Part shown: positions 11,461 to 25,230 of the stretch, one piece after another | Position numbering within the stretch: the first letter of the stretch is position 1 | Layout of the letters: every line of letters starts with the position of its first letter | Source: Eopsaltria australis | Lineage: Eukaryota; Chordata; Aves; Passeriformes; Petroicidae | Length of the DNA stretch: 64,000 bases | Direction of reading: 5' to 3' | NCBI GenBank assembly: GCA_034509425.1 | Contig: JAVTVJ010000981.1 | Location: 62,001 to 126,000, forward strand | Program-made: the position numbers and the translations under genes | Notes under the pieces: model-generated | What the model was told of the DNA's origin: nothing | The model's input: the letters and a program-made list of their open reading frames with translations, nothing else | The model's database searches: none

Positions 11461-14400
11461 ACCCCTAAATAACACTGAAACAAGTGACCGGTAAGGACCA
11501 TACGAGCAGGAGCTATTCCCAGTTCTGCCAACTGGTTAACCTTGGATATATCACATTAATGTGTTTGCTGTTCTGCTTCCTCCTTTTGGAAAATAGGGTA
11601 ATATTTACTGCGTTCCCAGAGGAGAGTTGTAAGCCTTAATTTATTTCTGGTTTTGCAGCCAGTTTGAAAAGGAGCTGTGTAAAGCTGCTATTACAATTTC
11701 TAGTTCATACACCGAACCAGAAATGAAAAATAATAATTACAACCCAACTTTCAGATCCCATTAAAAGACTGAAATCCTTCACCAGACCAGCAGTGCAGCA
11801 GTGAGGATGATGAGCTCTCCATCTGAGGCACCGAGGTCTAGCAAATAAGAGGAAAGCCTGGATGACAGATGACCCTCAGTCCTGGCCTTGGCCATCAGCT
11901 TGTTGTGTGACCTTCATCAAGTCATTTTAATCTTTCTGTATCAGTATACAATGCAGAGCTGTTCTCACTTCTGTGAAACAGCCCAAGATTTTCTGTATTG
12001 TTACCACTGCTACTCCTGCTTGAAGCTCAAAGATACAAGCTAGAATTTGTAGCAATACTGGATATTGTCCGGCTGCAGCCCATTGAAACTCCATGTGGAA
12101 TCTAAAGGTTTTGCACATAGTTCCTTTCAACTCAGTTGAATGCTGAGGGTTATCAGTGTAAGTGAACATTTTGGGGGGGGGGATGAAATTCTGTATGCTT
12201 TTTGGACTCAGCAAGACACCAAGTTCAGAAAGACAAAAAGCTTTCCAAAACACCACCTTTTTGTTTAAAATTCATCAGAAGAGGCTGCACAATCCCAAAT
12301 TATACAGAACAGTCCATGTAACTGTTCTTTTTTAGGCTGTAATGGTTGGATCAGCGCTGCTTGCTAAATACTATACAATCGAGTGACAATAACCCCGTTC
12401 ATCAGCCCTGATGCCTAAGGACACAGCCAGGCCAAGCATGAGCTCAGCACTTACAGGAGACAGGGAAGATTCAAGCTTGGCAAAGCTGAGCAAAGTCAAA
12501 CAGGTTATACCTGTTCTGTGCCTAGAAAGCCTAATGATCCTTTGCAAATCCCTCTTTCCCAATGCTAATTTTTCTTTGTTTCACCAAAACAGACATGCAG
12601 GAATGGGACAACCTAAAGATAGAAGAACTTAACAGAAAACAACATGCCCATTTAGGAAAAAAAGCTATTCTCATTTTGCATTAGTGGCTGCTGAGCTGTT
12701 AAACAGCCTTCCTGCCACTGGACCCCTCACCTGCAGCTCCCAGTGACAGAGATCAAGGGATACTGGGTGGATTCATCCCAGGGATTATAAACCTCAATTG
12801 ATGGGATTGACTTCTCTGACTTGAGTGGGGAAGTTAATTCAAACTCCAAGACAGGAGGAAACAGAAGCACACTGAGAAGTGAAGGATTTGCACAAAGTGA
12901 TGGGGACAGAGCTAGGGCAGAGGTCTCCAGTGGTCCAGGACCCCGAAGTACCAACAGAATGAGAATACAAGGTGAGAAACCCTGTGGAAATTCTCCACCC
13001 AGGTGTACTACAATAAAATACTGCACCCTAAGGTGACCACAGATAGAAGATAAGCCTCTACTTAAAGGAGTGAGGCTAAAACCCAGTTCCATAGTTCCTG
13101 AAGTGCTCAATCCAAGCTGAATGAAACAGCAAAACCAAAGCTGTCACTTCAGAAAGTGATAAAGCGTAAAAACGCAACAAACACTGTCCACACAGCATCT
13201 GCTACAGCTTAAGGTCTACTACCCTGGTAAGAGGAGTGGAAATGGTTGTGGGAAAAAATAAGGGAAATGTATTCACTACAGCTCCAGGAGACTCTTCCAA
13301 CTACCTGGAACCTATGACAAGCACAGAGAAGGTGCATTTCGGTGCAGAGAGACTGGGCACATGCAATCCCTACACAGGCAGGTGTTGGGGCACAGCAGAG
13401 GATTGTGCCCTGCTGCTGCTTCCCATGTTTCCATGCTGAGATCCCACCTCCCGCTCCTCCTGCCAGCTCCTCTCTCCTCACCCAGGACTACCTGTTCTCC
13501 TGCACGTTAGCTGCAGACCCGCCAAGGCCACAGCCTCTCTTGCTCTTTATCTGTACATTTTTTAGTGCAGCACAGCCTTTTACCAAGGCTAGGGCTCAGG
13601 ACTGTACAGCTAATAAGTAATAAGGATTTAAACATAAATAAACAGTAATAAGGACTTTGTTTCACAGCTAACTAGAACTCACCAGGTATTAGGAACACCA
13701 CTGTGCATGTCCAAGTGTCACATTTAAAAAGGTCTTTAAGATGTCTCTTAGACAACCAAAAAACAGAAAACTGCTATGGTTTGATGTAACCTCACAGGTT
13801 TCCTGCACATGAGCTGGGTTCTTTCTGCTGGAGATAAGTTTTGACAGTAGTGGATAATTTTTCTAATGCAGACAAGATCTCTCTCCAGTCAGCTTTGCTT
13901 CCCCCCCTGTTCAGGGCTTCATTATCACAACACCAAACCAAATAAAAAGTGTGACTCAAACTGGGGGTTGGTTGCTGTTTTTTCAATTAGGAGAACAGAG
14001 CAAAGAGGTATCACTAACTGCAAGTTCTAAGTTGCCGTTAAATTAGGAAGTGGCTTGGAAACATTTTATCTCTTAATCCTTGGGGTAATGGAGTGGCTCA
14101 GAATCGAATTCCAAACAGATCTTGAACCTGGAAAGCCGCTCTATGACACAATAGCACCCTTGACCAATTTATTTAACTTCAGGTTGATAGAGCTAACACA
14201 TTAATTTGATAACACAATGATTCAGCTTTTACCGCTGAAATAAATTTTGGGAAGCTGCAACAGCAACTCCTGTTTCAGACAATTCTCTCCTAACAGAAAT
14301 TTCTGTCAATCACTTAAAGAACAGTATTATGCAATTCTTTACTACTTCTCACCTCTGCCAGTACTTTCTTTCCACCTTTGATAGCTTCTCTGAGTTTAAA

Positions 14401-17400
14401 CACTGTTCCATTTAAGAAGATAAAAGTGCCAAGCAAGAGAGGATTTTAAATATAACCTCTTCAATTGCTTGAGGTTATCAAGGCTGAGAAAGACCAAGGA
14501 TGCTGCAAGCCTTCCTCCCTTGCTCTTTGCATAATTTTTCATTAAATTAAAAATGGATTGCTACGAATAATGCATGCATGATGAGACACTGTAGGATAGC
14601 TTTTGTTTCCAAAAGTAAATTAATTTAATGGGAAAATAGTTTTAATGGGAAAAAGTAAATTATTTGAAGCAACACCATTCTTGTAGGGTATTTTACAACC
14701 ACAATTTTAGCTGAGGTGCTGCTCAATACGCACTGAACCAAGTTCAGGAAACAAAGACCAACTGGACAGCTGGAACCAAGACACTAAAATATTTAAAAGA
14801 AAATCTTGCTGCTAGCCCAAGATGAGAACTATTTCATTGCTTATTAATTATATAGGTCACAAACTGCTCTCTCCTGAGGATTATGACAGGACATTTGCCT
14901 CCCCCAGCCACAGTGTGCAGTTGTTCAGGGCCTAGTTAATGTAATTTTATATGAAAAATTGTGGTTTTATACCGGAAGGACTTGGTGAATCACAGCTGAA
15001 GAAAGAGAAAACCAGGCTGCACTTTGTGACTGACAAAACATATGTAAAAGCCTTTGAAGCTGTGCCCACATCAGAGGCTCCTCAGGCAGGACTCAGGCTG
15101 GATGAGGCTCTGAAGGGCTGTTTGCAGCCATGCTCCCACATGAAGGCAAAAGGGCTGAGCAGGCACCTCCCAATCCCTGTCCAGAGGGACATTCTTGCAC
15201 ATTCTCCCCATGCAAGAGCTACGCCCAAGGCTCCACTTTAAATACAAGTGTATTGCCACTGCTGCACAACTCCCAGTTAATCATCTTAAGGGCCATTTAC
15301 CCAGCTACACGTTATTGCATCTCTGGGACAGTTACTGCATCTCCAGACCTTTGTCCTGCTGAATTCCTTGGTACAGACCTTGGGTTTGTGATGCTCAACC
15401 AATCTGCTGCAGGTGTGTTACTGATTTCATAAACTGCAGAGTGTATGTGTTTATCAGGGAAAGGAGAGGAGAAATGATTTAGGATCTCAGTGAATACCCA
15501 GTCCTGCAAACACCTCATAGCAAGAGGGTGATTGGGATGTGGAGAGCAAGCTCCTCTCACACTGGGTACATAACATGGGACATCTTCAGATCCCAACCAA
15601 GCCTTGTGTTTAAAGGTGTCAGATGCAGTTTTTGCTACAATACAGGGTGTAAAAGAAACACTCAGCAGCAGAGTCATTGCTAGAGATGCCAAACAAACAC
15701 ATGGAACTGAGTGTCCCACCTCCCCTTCCTAAACCTGAGCCATCAGGTGCTGTACTGTTGCAAAGACATTGCCACATTCTGTGGCACTACTGCACAACAC
15801 TAATGCTGCAGAGCCTAACACTCCACAGTCAAACCCACACTGAAAACTCAGATCCTTTCTTATGAGTTTGTATTATAAAACATGCAAGTGTCGAGCTCCA
15901 ATAGGATACTCAGACTCCAGACCAGACACAGCACACGAAGAAGATGCTAAGGAGACCCTACCTGGCTCCAAGTCCTGCATGGGACACACGGCATCTGTTT
16001 TTAAGTCATGAACCACAATCTTCACTAGTGGAATCCCTGCCAGAAGAAGAAACAGGTACTCCCTACAACTTACTGTTAACAAAACCTTATTCCAGGGTAA
16101 AGGGAACCCAGCCTTGTGGAGCAGACACTCAACTAGATGAGTAATTCCAGCATTCCCACATTGCCTTTCTTCCTCCCCTAAACAGTCTGAGCAAGCTACT
16201 GCTCAGGACAAGTTAGTGCTTGTCCTGTTGTGCTGTGCCCAAGGTGTGTCTCTGTGTATGATCCACCTGCTCTGTTCAGCACTCTCCATAATCCCTCAGC
16301 ACCTGCCCTCAGGGAACTAGCAGGCACTCAGAGGTATTACCCTCAAAAGTGTCTGAGACATGGCAAAAGAGAACGCTGCAGTGCAAACAGCAACCTTTGT
16401 TAAAAATTTACATTTTCACAAGTTCACTACAGAGAAATAGATCGTCAGTGTCACAGCTGCTCAGGAGCAGCTCATTCCTTAGACTTGTTTCCACCTGGCT
16501 TAAGACTTGAAAACCTGTCTCACTGAGCTTAGAGAAAGTGCAAGATAAGCTATAAGGACAAGAAAAACTCCTGAGGGATGGAGAGCAGGGACGTGAGAGA
16601 GGGAAGCAAGCACAGTAATTATCACACACAAGGTCTGGGTTTCTCCAGCCTTGGAGAAAACAGGAGCAGGTTCAGCACCAGGGAGAAGCAGAGGCAGCTC
16701 AGGAGAAAGAGGTGTTTGAGCTCCTGACACTGCTGTGAAGAGCTCTGCCACCCTTAAAACTCATGGCCAAGAGAGAAATTGCTCATTAAAGCTAGATGAC
16801 AGAAGGGGCCCATGAGAGAAAGCTGCAGTTTGAGACTGAATGTGGTAGAAAGCAACCAAGTCCCAGGAGTGAGGGAACAAATGGCAGCAGCACAGACACA
16901 TTTCACTGACCCCAGGTCACAGCTCCCCAGGTAACAGCATCTGGCCCCTAAATGACAGCAACTCATGGAGCAGCTTCTTCTCCAGAGCAAGAGCTTTGCA
17001 CTAGCAAGGACACAGAAAGGACATCTTGCAAGTGATTTGAGCATCCACATATCTATAACAAGAGGAGACTGCACAAGAGTTGAAAAATTTCAAATGCTTC
17101 CCTCATCTGTCCATCCCTCTCCTTTCTGAGGATTGTTCCACATTTCCCCAAGACCCTTTCCTGCCCTTAAAGCTGCTCTTTAAGTACAAGCTGATCCTCT
17201 CTTTTGTCATATGAACTGAAAAATGTGTGTCAGTTGTGAGTGCTGTGGGCAGTCCAGACCACCAGAGCAGCGCACCTTTAGGCTGCAGGAAGGTACCCCA
17301 CGGGATTGCACAGTCCATCCTCTGCAGCAGGAGTCATCCAACTCCACACCTGCATAGCAGGGAGCTTCCCATGTGGAAGAGCTGGGAATTGCATTAAGTA

Positions 17401-19891
17401 TCTCTGGTGTAGCTGTCAGACACTCGGTGTTTAAATACACAGTCCTACAAAGGACTCCAGTTTGCTTTTGCTTTTTCCCCAGGTGTAAAGCTGGCAATGA
17501 GCTGCTCTAGTTTTATATTAGGCAACCATAATTTGACTCACAGGAATATACTGTAATAACTCTAGCAACAATTCTGCCTCTATCTCACCTCAGTCCCCTT
17601 CTGGATGAAAGCTTTTATTTAAAATATGCCCCAAGACAGTTGCAAGGAGAGAAAGGGAGGGGAATTTCTGTCTTCTGTGTCACTGCCTGCTCTTATCACA
17701 GGCATCACTCTCCTTTCACACCACCTTACCCCCTCTGAAACAGGGCTATAGTTTTGCCTGTTCAGATATTAAAGTTAGCAGATACTGTGATTTAAATACC
17801 TCCATCTGTACAATCTCTCAGTTCTACTCTTTCTATCATGTGCAGGCATTTAAACCTTCCGTCTCGACACTCAACATCCAAGTACTTCATCTAGTAAAGG
17901 ATATTGCTGATGTCTTCCCTGTGAAAAGCAGGGTAGTGAAAGTCCGAAGAGAAGTGATTAGTCAAACATTCCCAAAGTTGCCTGTGTAACCTGTCAGAGC
18001 TTGCATTCAGTGCCATGCCAAGTTCTCCACATTAACCCATGAAAGAATGTGCACTACTTCCTCAGAGATTGGTGATTTGGGACTGATGAGGAAGTCAGGG
18101 CACGCATCCCAGGAGGTGAGCCTGTGAATCCTGCAGGAAGCTTCACTTGACTGAAGCTGGATTCTGGACAGACACTACTGCAGGAGGAAGGGTATCTTTA
18201 GATGACCCCTCATGACCTCTGCCTTGCTCCCATATTATATGACATTTCCAGAATCACTCCTCCTCTACTTAAGTGTGTTTAAAACCATATCTAATGCCCC
18301 AAAACCTGACACCCAACTTTCACTTTGCCCTGGCTCTTCACATGTCTCTTCATTGCTTTACTTCATCAGATCCCTACTCAACTGCTTTCTCTTTTCCAAG
18401 TTCTCATTCTTTGTTTCCTGCTCTCCACTTTATCACCCCACTTTCCCACTCACATCCTTTATTGTCCTGCTGTTACTTCAGCCCTTCCACAACCTCCTAC
18501 CCATATTCTTCTTTCCATTCTTTCCCTCCTTCATTATCACAAAATGTCCTGTATCTCCTTTCCCAAACCACTTTACCATGCTACAATTAAAAAATCAAGT
18601 CTTTCCAAGCAAGTCTTGCAATTGTTAAACCAATGGAGAGAGGCTGGAAAAAGCTGAGGAACAATGCTTGGTTTTAGTTTTTAACACTGTCTTTCTGCTG
18701 CCCCTAAATCAACATTTTATGCCTACAGCTTTGATGGGCAAATGAAATGCTAACAAAATCCAGTCAAAGACAAATCAATTATCCAGAGGTCTTGACACAA
18801 GCATTGACACCCTGACACCAAGAACACTTGACAAAGTACAGGATTTGCTCTCCCAGGTCATTTATCCAGACATGGGACACATTGTTATGCTAATAGATAT
18901 TTATTTTCTTGTCTCTGGAAAAATGGCTATGCAAAGCATTCCCTCTCCAAGCACAACACAGGTGACAGTCTCTCTCCTGCTCTGCAGCAAGTTTGAAAGC
19001 TGAAGAAGGGAAAGAAATCCAGTTAAATCAGCTGGGACTGCTGAAGGGAAACAACACGCAGTAATGTCAAAATGGGAGACACAGGAGAAGCAGCAGGAAG
19101 GATCAGCTCAGTGTCTCACACAAAATCCAGCTCTGCACTGCAGGGTAGGACTGGGAGAGGAAATTACGAAATTCTTGGTATAAACCTGGACTTAAAGCTT
19201 GTGCATCAAGCACCATCACACAGTTCACCTCAAATTGGGAACTCACCTTTATACAAGGCTTCTTCCAGCTGTGTAAAGGTATCAGGGCTTTTGGGAGGTA
19301 AATAAATGAAAGCCATGAGGGAGGTACACTGGAAGCTCAGGAGTGGCTTGGAATAATCTGCTGATACCTGCTGATATCTTGGGAAGGGCTGGAGCTACAC
19401 AGAAAGTCAGGGTGCTCAGGAAAGCCCAGGGAAAACCCAACAGCATGTATAGCAGTGTTCAGAGTCCTCTGGAAGAGCCTCTGATCTGTTCCCAGCACTG
19501 GAGCACCAATTATTTCCAAACACAAGTAGCTGGAACACCCCAAATAAATGAGGTGTAGAGTCTGTCTTTCACAGAAGGTGCTGCCTCAACACAGAGAAGC
19601 GGCCAACAGGACAGAAATGCAACATGCAGGAAGTTCCAAAACACAGCTGAAATCTCTCCTTGTTCAGGGATAGTCTTATCTTCGCCTGCAGGGCATTTAT
19701 TTGGTCAGTCACAGCTCTGTATCTGCAAATTCTCCTTCATTCCAGTGCTATAAACACATGAATATTCTGTTTTATGAGGCTTGAGTAATATTCATGGAAA
19801 CTGTCACTCACCATCTCTCATTGTGACATTCACCACATCGAGAAGGACAAGATCACTGGGATCCCCAGGACAGGATCATTCTGCTGTTACT
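11461..19891. other. Gene-free stretch
   Basis: No exon or known mobile element was recognised. The section near 14.52-14.60 kb is AT-rich with homeobox/POU-like words (TTTGCATAAT, ATTAAATTA) and might be regulatory, but nothing proves it. At 14611-14661 AAAAGTAAATTA and TTTAATGGGAAAA each occur twice, a small local duplication. A pyrimidine-rich stretch lies at about 18.39-18.56 kb. A ten-base G run is at 12173. Confidence 0.45.
12173..12182. repeat. G10 homopolymer
   Basis: Ten consecutive G bases. The length is likely to vary between individuals and sequencing methods. Confidence 0.9.
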
Positions 19892-19909
19892 GGGGGGGGG
19901 GGGGGGGGG
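19892..19909. repeat. G18 homopolymer
   Basis: Eighteen consecutive G bases, the longest G run in the window. It could fold as a quadruplex, and its true length is uncertain because long G runs are read poorly. Confidence 0.9.
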
Positions 19910-20663
19910 TATTTTTGTGTTTAATCATTGGAGAAGGGGATCATGCATGCAAATGTAGATCTTATGTTACATAACACAAATGTTGCAAAGCAAGAAATGC
20001 TGCTCCTGCTCCTACCCTCAAGTAAATCCACTGCACCTCCAGGCTTTAGCTCATCCTCTGATGTTCCAAAGATCAGTTCTGGCTACCACTCAGAAAAATA
20101 CACAAGCAAAGCACAGAATGCATTTTTATCCAAATCTTTTCATGAAAAGTCACTGATTTTGTTATAAAACTGGACATAAATGTTTTTTGTTAATAGATAA
20201 GTTCTGTAAAAGTACAGCTTCTGGGATTTTTTTTTTCAACACCACTGAAAGCTTTTTAACACAGCGCACAGTTAAATGACAACAAAATGGCTGTTTTGAA
20301 CATGAAGGAGATTACACTTTTTCTGAAACAGAAAGAAAAGAAGATGAAAGACAAATCTAATTTTCTCTCATTATAATCCACTGATACACAGATTTTTGTT
20401 AATTGCTTTCCTTATGGGTATAATCTAAATGTTTTAAGCTATAATAAACCTACAAAGCGCCACAGGAAAGCAGTAGAGAAAGAGTCTGGGGAATCTTTCA
20501 GCAAATTTTTCATTAGTTTTGCATGAAGAACACCATGTGAGAAACCTGGGTATGTGTTATAGCCAGAAAACATCAAAGTGTAATGGCCAGGGGAAAAGGA
20601 CACACAGAAAAGGATATTCCAGCCCTGCTACCTAGGCCCAATATCCAGAGTTCCTAATACTCA
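19910..20663. other. Gene-free stretch between the G run and a CR1 element
   Basis: No coding or repeat feature is recognisable. An open frame at 19928-20167 resembles no protein I know. Confidence 0.4.
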
Positions 20664-20815
20664 CATTCCTGGAAGTGTCCAAGGCCAGGCTGGATGGGGT
20701 TTGGAGCAGCCTGGTCTAGTGGAAGGTGTCCCTGCCCGTGGCAGGAGGTGGGATGGGATGGGATGGGATGGGCTTTAAGGTCCCTCCCAACCCAAACCAC
20801 TCTGGGATTTCATTA
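20664..20815 (+). mobile_element. CR1 LINE fragment, 3' end
   Basis: The segment runs through the familiar CR1 tail words: GTCCAAGGCCAGGCTGGAT, TTTGGAGCAGCCTGGTCTAG, GGAAGGTGTCCCTGCCC, and TTTAAGGTCCCTCCCAACCC, ending in ACCACTCTGGGATTTC where the element's short terminal repeat would be. It is the 5'-truncated 3' end of an avian CR1 retroposon in plus orientation. The part just before the tail has expanded into GGGAT units. Divergence suggests an old copy. Confidence 0.9.
20750..20772 (+). repeat. (GGGAT)n microsatellite inside CR1
   Basis: About 4.6 tandem GGGAT units. It sits where CR1 copies normally have a single G-rich GGGGTTGGA-type segment, so it likely arose by local expansion within the element. 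Confidence 0.85.
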
Positions 20816-21446
20816 TTGGTTTGGTGGGAAAGGGAATAACAGAAGCTGTTAAACACATGTACTAGAAAAACGAGCTGTAAGATGTATCAAAAATATCTGT
20901 GGGAAATAAAAACCAAGGTGTGTCCAGTGTAATTTACCCCAGAGTCAGTCAGCCAGGCTGGTTTGCACTGCAGGGCTGGGGCACCCCTGGCCATCGGCCT
21001 CCAAACCAGCCCCGCTGAACACACAGCAGGAAAGCTGGGAATTATCCCCACCAGGCTAAAAAGCTGCTTCCTCATTAAGTTTCTGGAATGAAATGAGCAC
21101 ACAAGTCTCTTGTCTCCACGACATAGCACTTCTAGACATCCCCATATCCACAGGTAGCTAAAATTAAACACAAACTGGAAAACAGATTTAAAGCATTTGC
21201 TCAGTAACTGGAATGAACTGAGGATTTCATGCACTTTTTGTCTTCACGCTCACAGTTCTGCAGCAAAGCTGGGTTTTACTTTAAGCATAGCCCTTTACAC
21301 TCCATATTCACACAATGTAGCAGTTGATCATTTAGTTATGGGTAAAACCCAGTATTTTACACACATGCAATACTCTTTTTAACATACACTGTACACATTT
21401 CACTCAGCAAAAAAGTGGTATGCTTACAATTATTACCCTTTCCCCC
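20816..21446. other. Gene-free stretch left of the LTR
   Basis: Nothing recognisable. It ends in TCCCCC (21441-21446), which may be one copy of the target-site duplication of the LTR that follows. Confidence 0.4.
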
Positions 21447-21628
21447 TGTCGTGGTTTGACATTGGCCAAACGCCAGGTATCCACAAAAGTCACTCGCTTA
21501 CTTTCTTCCGCTACAGTTGAGCAGAGGAGAGAGGAAAAAAATTAATGAAGCGCTCATGAGTTGAGATAAGGACTGGGAGAAAACATTCTAAGGGCAAAAC
21601 AGATTCAAATTTACAGGTACAAAGTAGA

Positions 21629-21634
21629 TTTATT
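21629..21634 (-). promoter_or_regulatory. AATAAA polyadenylation signal of the outer LTR
   Basis: Minus-strand AATAAA within AATAATAAATC, about 180 bases before the LTR's 3' end and about 250 bases downstream of its TATA-like box. The order fits U3-R-U5. Confidence 0.6.
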
Positions 21635-21883
21635 ATTAACAGAGTCAGAAGAGGATAATGAGAAGTAAAGTAAGCCTTTAAAACACCTTTTTTCCCTCCA
21701 GCCCCTCCCTCCTTCCCACCGACAGCACAGGGAGACAGGGTAGGGGGGTTTTGGTCAGTTAGTCACTGAAGATTTTCTGTTCACTCAGGCAGAAGAGTCT
21801 TTTCTCTGCTGTGCTGAGGGTTCCCTCCCATGGGCAGTCTTCCCAAAACTGTTGTGGCATGGGTCACGCATCTATGGGGTGCA

Positions 21884-21892
21884 GTTTTTTAA
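21884..21892 (-). promoter_or_regulatory. TATA-like box of the outer LTR
   Basis: Minus-strand CCTTAAAAAACTGC. The position relative to the polyadenylation signal is right for an LTR core promoter. The match to a strict TATA box is loose. Confidence 0.4.
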
Positions 21893-22235
21893 GGCTAGGC
21901 TGCTCTAGGTTGGAAGCAATGGCCCTCTCTTGATCTCTGGAAGCAGGGGCCCCTCTCTCCATTCGGGTCTCCCACCGGATCACGGCTTTCTCTAACACCC
22001 ACCCGCTCCGGCATGAGTGCTTATCTCACAGGGTGCGAGTGGCTCTCCGCATCCCCTGTGGACTTCACCTGTTACACGGGGACAGTCTGTTTCACCATGG
22101 TCCTCACCAAGGCCTGCAGAGGAATCTCAGCTCTGACATCTGAAGCACCTCCTCCCCTTCTTCCTTCTCCACTGACCTTGGTGCTGCCCTGTTGTTTTCC
22201 CTCACATGTCCTCACTTTCTCCTCTTCCCTGACTA

Positions 22236-22598
<363 letters not shown>

Positions 22599-22956
22599 AC
22601 ACGCGTTGTTTTGATTTTCTTCTTAAATATGTCATTTAAGAGGCATTACCAATCTATCTAATTGGGCCAAAAGTCATGCCTTAAGATTTTAGCTTTTATA
22701 TTTTTCACGTATTTGTAATCCTGCAGTTCTTTAGTGTAGAACTCTAAACTCCATATCCAGTGTCAGCTGCTTCTTTCCCATTTTGGTCAGACACAACAAT
22801 TCCTCTCCAGGCCTGGCAATCAAGGACACCTGACTGTCCCAGGCCCTGAGAGATGGAAACAAAAGTGAGTTGGGGGGAGCAAATTTGGGGTAAATGACTT
22901 CATTAGCTGAAGCTGTAATTGGAAGATGAACCCCCAATGTGCAAATGGACCAAACT

Positions 22957-22964
22957 TATAAAAG
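22957..22964 (+). promoter_or_regulatory. TATA box of the inner LTR
   Basis: TATAAAAG, a good TATA box, 91 bases before the AATAAA of the same LTR. Confidence 0.65.
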
Positions 22965-23047
22965 TGTGAAACCTGTGACCCATTGTCCATTTTTGGCTGC
23001 AGCCCCTGTGGGGCTTCGTCTGCCTGAAATGTACCTGAAGGCCCTTC

Positions 23048-23053
23048 AATAAA
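23048..23053 (+). promoter_or_regulatory. AATAAA polyadenylation signal of the inner LTR
   Basis: AATAAA followed within 40 bases by a T- and GT-rich stretch, as expected at the R/U5 border. Confidence 0.65.
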
Positions 23054-23273
23054 TAGAACTGCTTTTTATTCCCTTGATTTTGTCTGGCCTCTGTTTTTAG
23101 GTAGCCCCAAAAAGGCATCAGCATCATGTCCATCTTCAGAGCCATCAGAGACTGGCTCTGTCGGACATGGTGGGAGCTTCTAGCAGCTTCTCACAGGAGC
23201 TACCCCTGCGGGCCCCCACTGTGGTTTCCCCCCTCCCCACTACCAAAAAACCAGGCCATGCCAAATCAACACA

Positions 23274-25230
23274 CTCCCCAAGGGGTTATCACCATTTTAA
23301 TGGTAACAACTTAAATCACCAGAGCTCAGGTCAACAACTTGAAGCTCCCAAGTCATGATTCAAGACCCTCCTACAGGTAAAAGATGAACAATCCATAAGT
23401 ATGCTCTACTGTTTCCTGCCTTGCTGCAGTTGGTGTTGCATAGACTTTTAAAAACACATTTCAGTGACTGCTTGGAGTTACAGGCTTGTGAACAGTGCTT
23501 GAGAGGATGCTGCTCTTGGGGGGAAAAAAGAGACTGCAGACAAACCCAGCATGCGGAGCAAAAGAGGACAACACTTGTTTGTATCCTTTATAACATCCTA
23601 AATATGGGAAAGTAACATTCCCCTAAAGCCACCTCACTGGTCAGGCTGCTCTCTCTTTTGGTTCACAAACTCATTTTTATAATTTCATAAAGAACTGCTG
23701 CTGGCATAAATCAAATTCTTCACAGATTAAACAGAAGGAATCCAACATAAGCTGTTAAATACAAGTTTTTCTTAAAAAGCACTACCTGAACCTTGGCTCA
23801 AGGCTTACTCCCCAGTCTTTCAGGGGGACAAGGACAGGATTTCTTAGACATCCATTGCCAGTTATTTTAAACAGATCTCCAGTATCTATTCCATGGATGT
23901 GAGAGTTCAACAGCATCAAAACTCCAGGACAAATGATGGCAGTAAATCAGAGAGAATACAGGATAAGATTCCAGCAACTGAGTGATTACTATCATTAAAG
24001 AAAGCAAATTAATTCCCTTTTCCATTCAATGAAACTTAGTTCCAGTCATGTCTGGGAGTCCCAGCATTGACTGAATTCCACAGGTCCAGCAGAAACATTC
24101 ACCAAATGGAGGAGTCTGCACAGAAAAGCCAGAGAAGAAACTAAGGAATGGGGCATTAAATAACTTGTCTAAGCACACAGTTAATTACTGTGGGATATCA
24201 GTCAGGTCTCCAAAGTCCCAGCTCTGTCTCCCCATCCCTCAGAGGCCAAGCTGGCTCACCAATACAGATTCCTCTTCCTCAATAAAGCAGGAGCAAGAAA
24301 AATCATCATGTGGGAGCAGCAAAGAAGGCAGACAATCTCCTGCACATTTTGTTGAGCCAAAATAAGCACTTTGTGCTCACCCCTGAGCACTCACAGAAAC
24401 CAAAGAAGTAACAAATTTTTTTACAGACTGTGAAAGGAAATGAATGTTTCATTCAACCTAATACAAGACAATTGTAAATAGTGTAGCAGAGCAGCACGTA
24501 ATGCATGAGTAGAGAAGACTTTAGTAAAATCAAGATCAGACCTGCACCAAGGCAGAACTCCTAGACCAACCACCAGCACTTACTACTGTGAGCAAGACAC
24601 GACTCCCCACAGTACCTGCACAGGGTGACAAGGTACGGCCATTGTTCCCAGGGGAACACACAGGGATCATGTGCAATCACTTGTACCTATTTGTCCAGTC
24701 CCACTAGAGACCCCTCAAACCCAACACCTCTGATTTCTCTCCAGGAAGAACATTTTTAAATGTCCCTTTTTAAAATCTCAACAATCCACACATGGCTTTA
24801 AAGATGTCTTGAGATTCAATTTCTCAGTAAGAGGAATGAAGGGAAATGAGTAAGTCACTATGTTTAAGTCAAACCTATAAAAGGAAACACAAGTGTCAGA
24901 CTCCTGGATGACAACTGTGGGGTGGCAGGTGACTCATACCCTGGCACAAGCATGCTGTAATTTGGTGCAGAGAAGTCATCATAATCAATATTTACAGGTG
25001 GGTATTTTTATAAAAAAAGATTGCACATTTGCCACAAGAGATTTAGAGACTCTGCTCTTTGAATACAGATAAAGGTATCAGATGTAAAGTTCTGCACCCC
25101 ACTCAAAAATAAATGTCTTCAAACATAAATACATCTTCAGACCTGACCATGCAGATAGGCATTTACCTGGGGTCAAAAGCATCACTAGATCATCCCCATT
25201 GGCACCAACACCCAAAAGCATGGGGTGAGA
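23274..25230. other. Gene-free stretch
   Basis: It begins with CTCCCC, the possible right-hand target duplication of the outer LTR. No exon or further repeat was recognised. Confidence 0.4.

Larger units (their letters stand above)
22677..23120 (+). mobile_element. Second endogenous retrovirus solo LTR, plus strand, nested in the first
   Basis: This block interrupts the outer LTR: sequence matching that family stops near 22676 and resumes near 23121-23127. It starts TGCCTTAAGATTTTAG and ends around AAAAAGGCATCA, with LTR anatomy in plus orientation: TATAAAAG at 22957, AATAAA at 23048, then a GT/T-rich U5 (TTTTGTCTGGCCTCTGTTTT). The length is about 445 bases. The exact right end is unsure because CATCA-type words repeat there; possible target duplications (AAGTCA left, GCATCA right) are imperfect. 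No internal retroviral genes were seen. It is younger than the outer LTR because it splits it. Confidence 0.8.

Noticed and set aside
10740..11468. A 242-codon plus-strand open frame through the CpG island
   Set aside because: Most of it is the CACAG/CAGAG repeat read in frame (Thr, Gln, Ser and His-rich) and GC-rich DNA that lacks stops by composition.
14101..14170. TCGAATTCC-containing segment considered as a tRNA T-arm
   Set aside because: No cloverleaf stems, and neither A-box nor B-box consensus fits at the right spacing.
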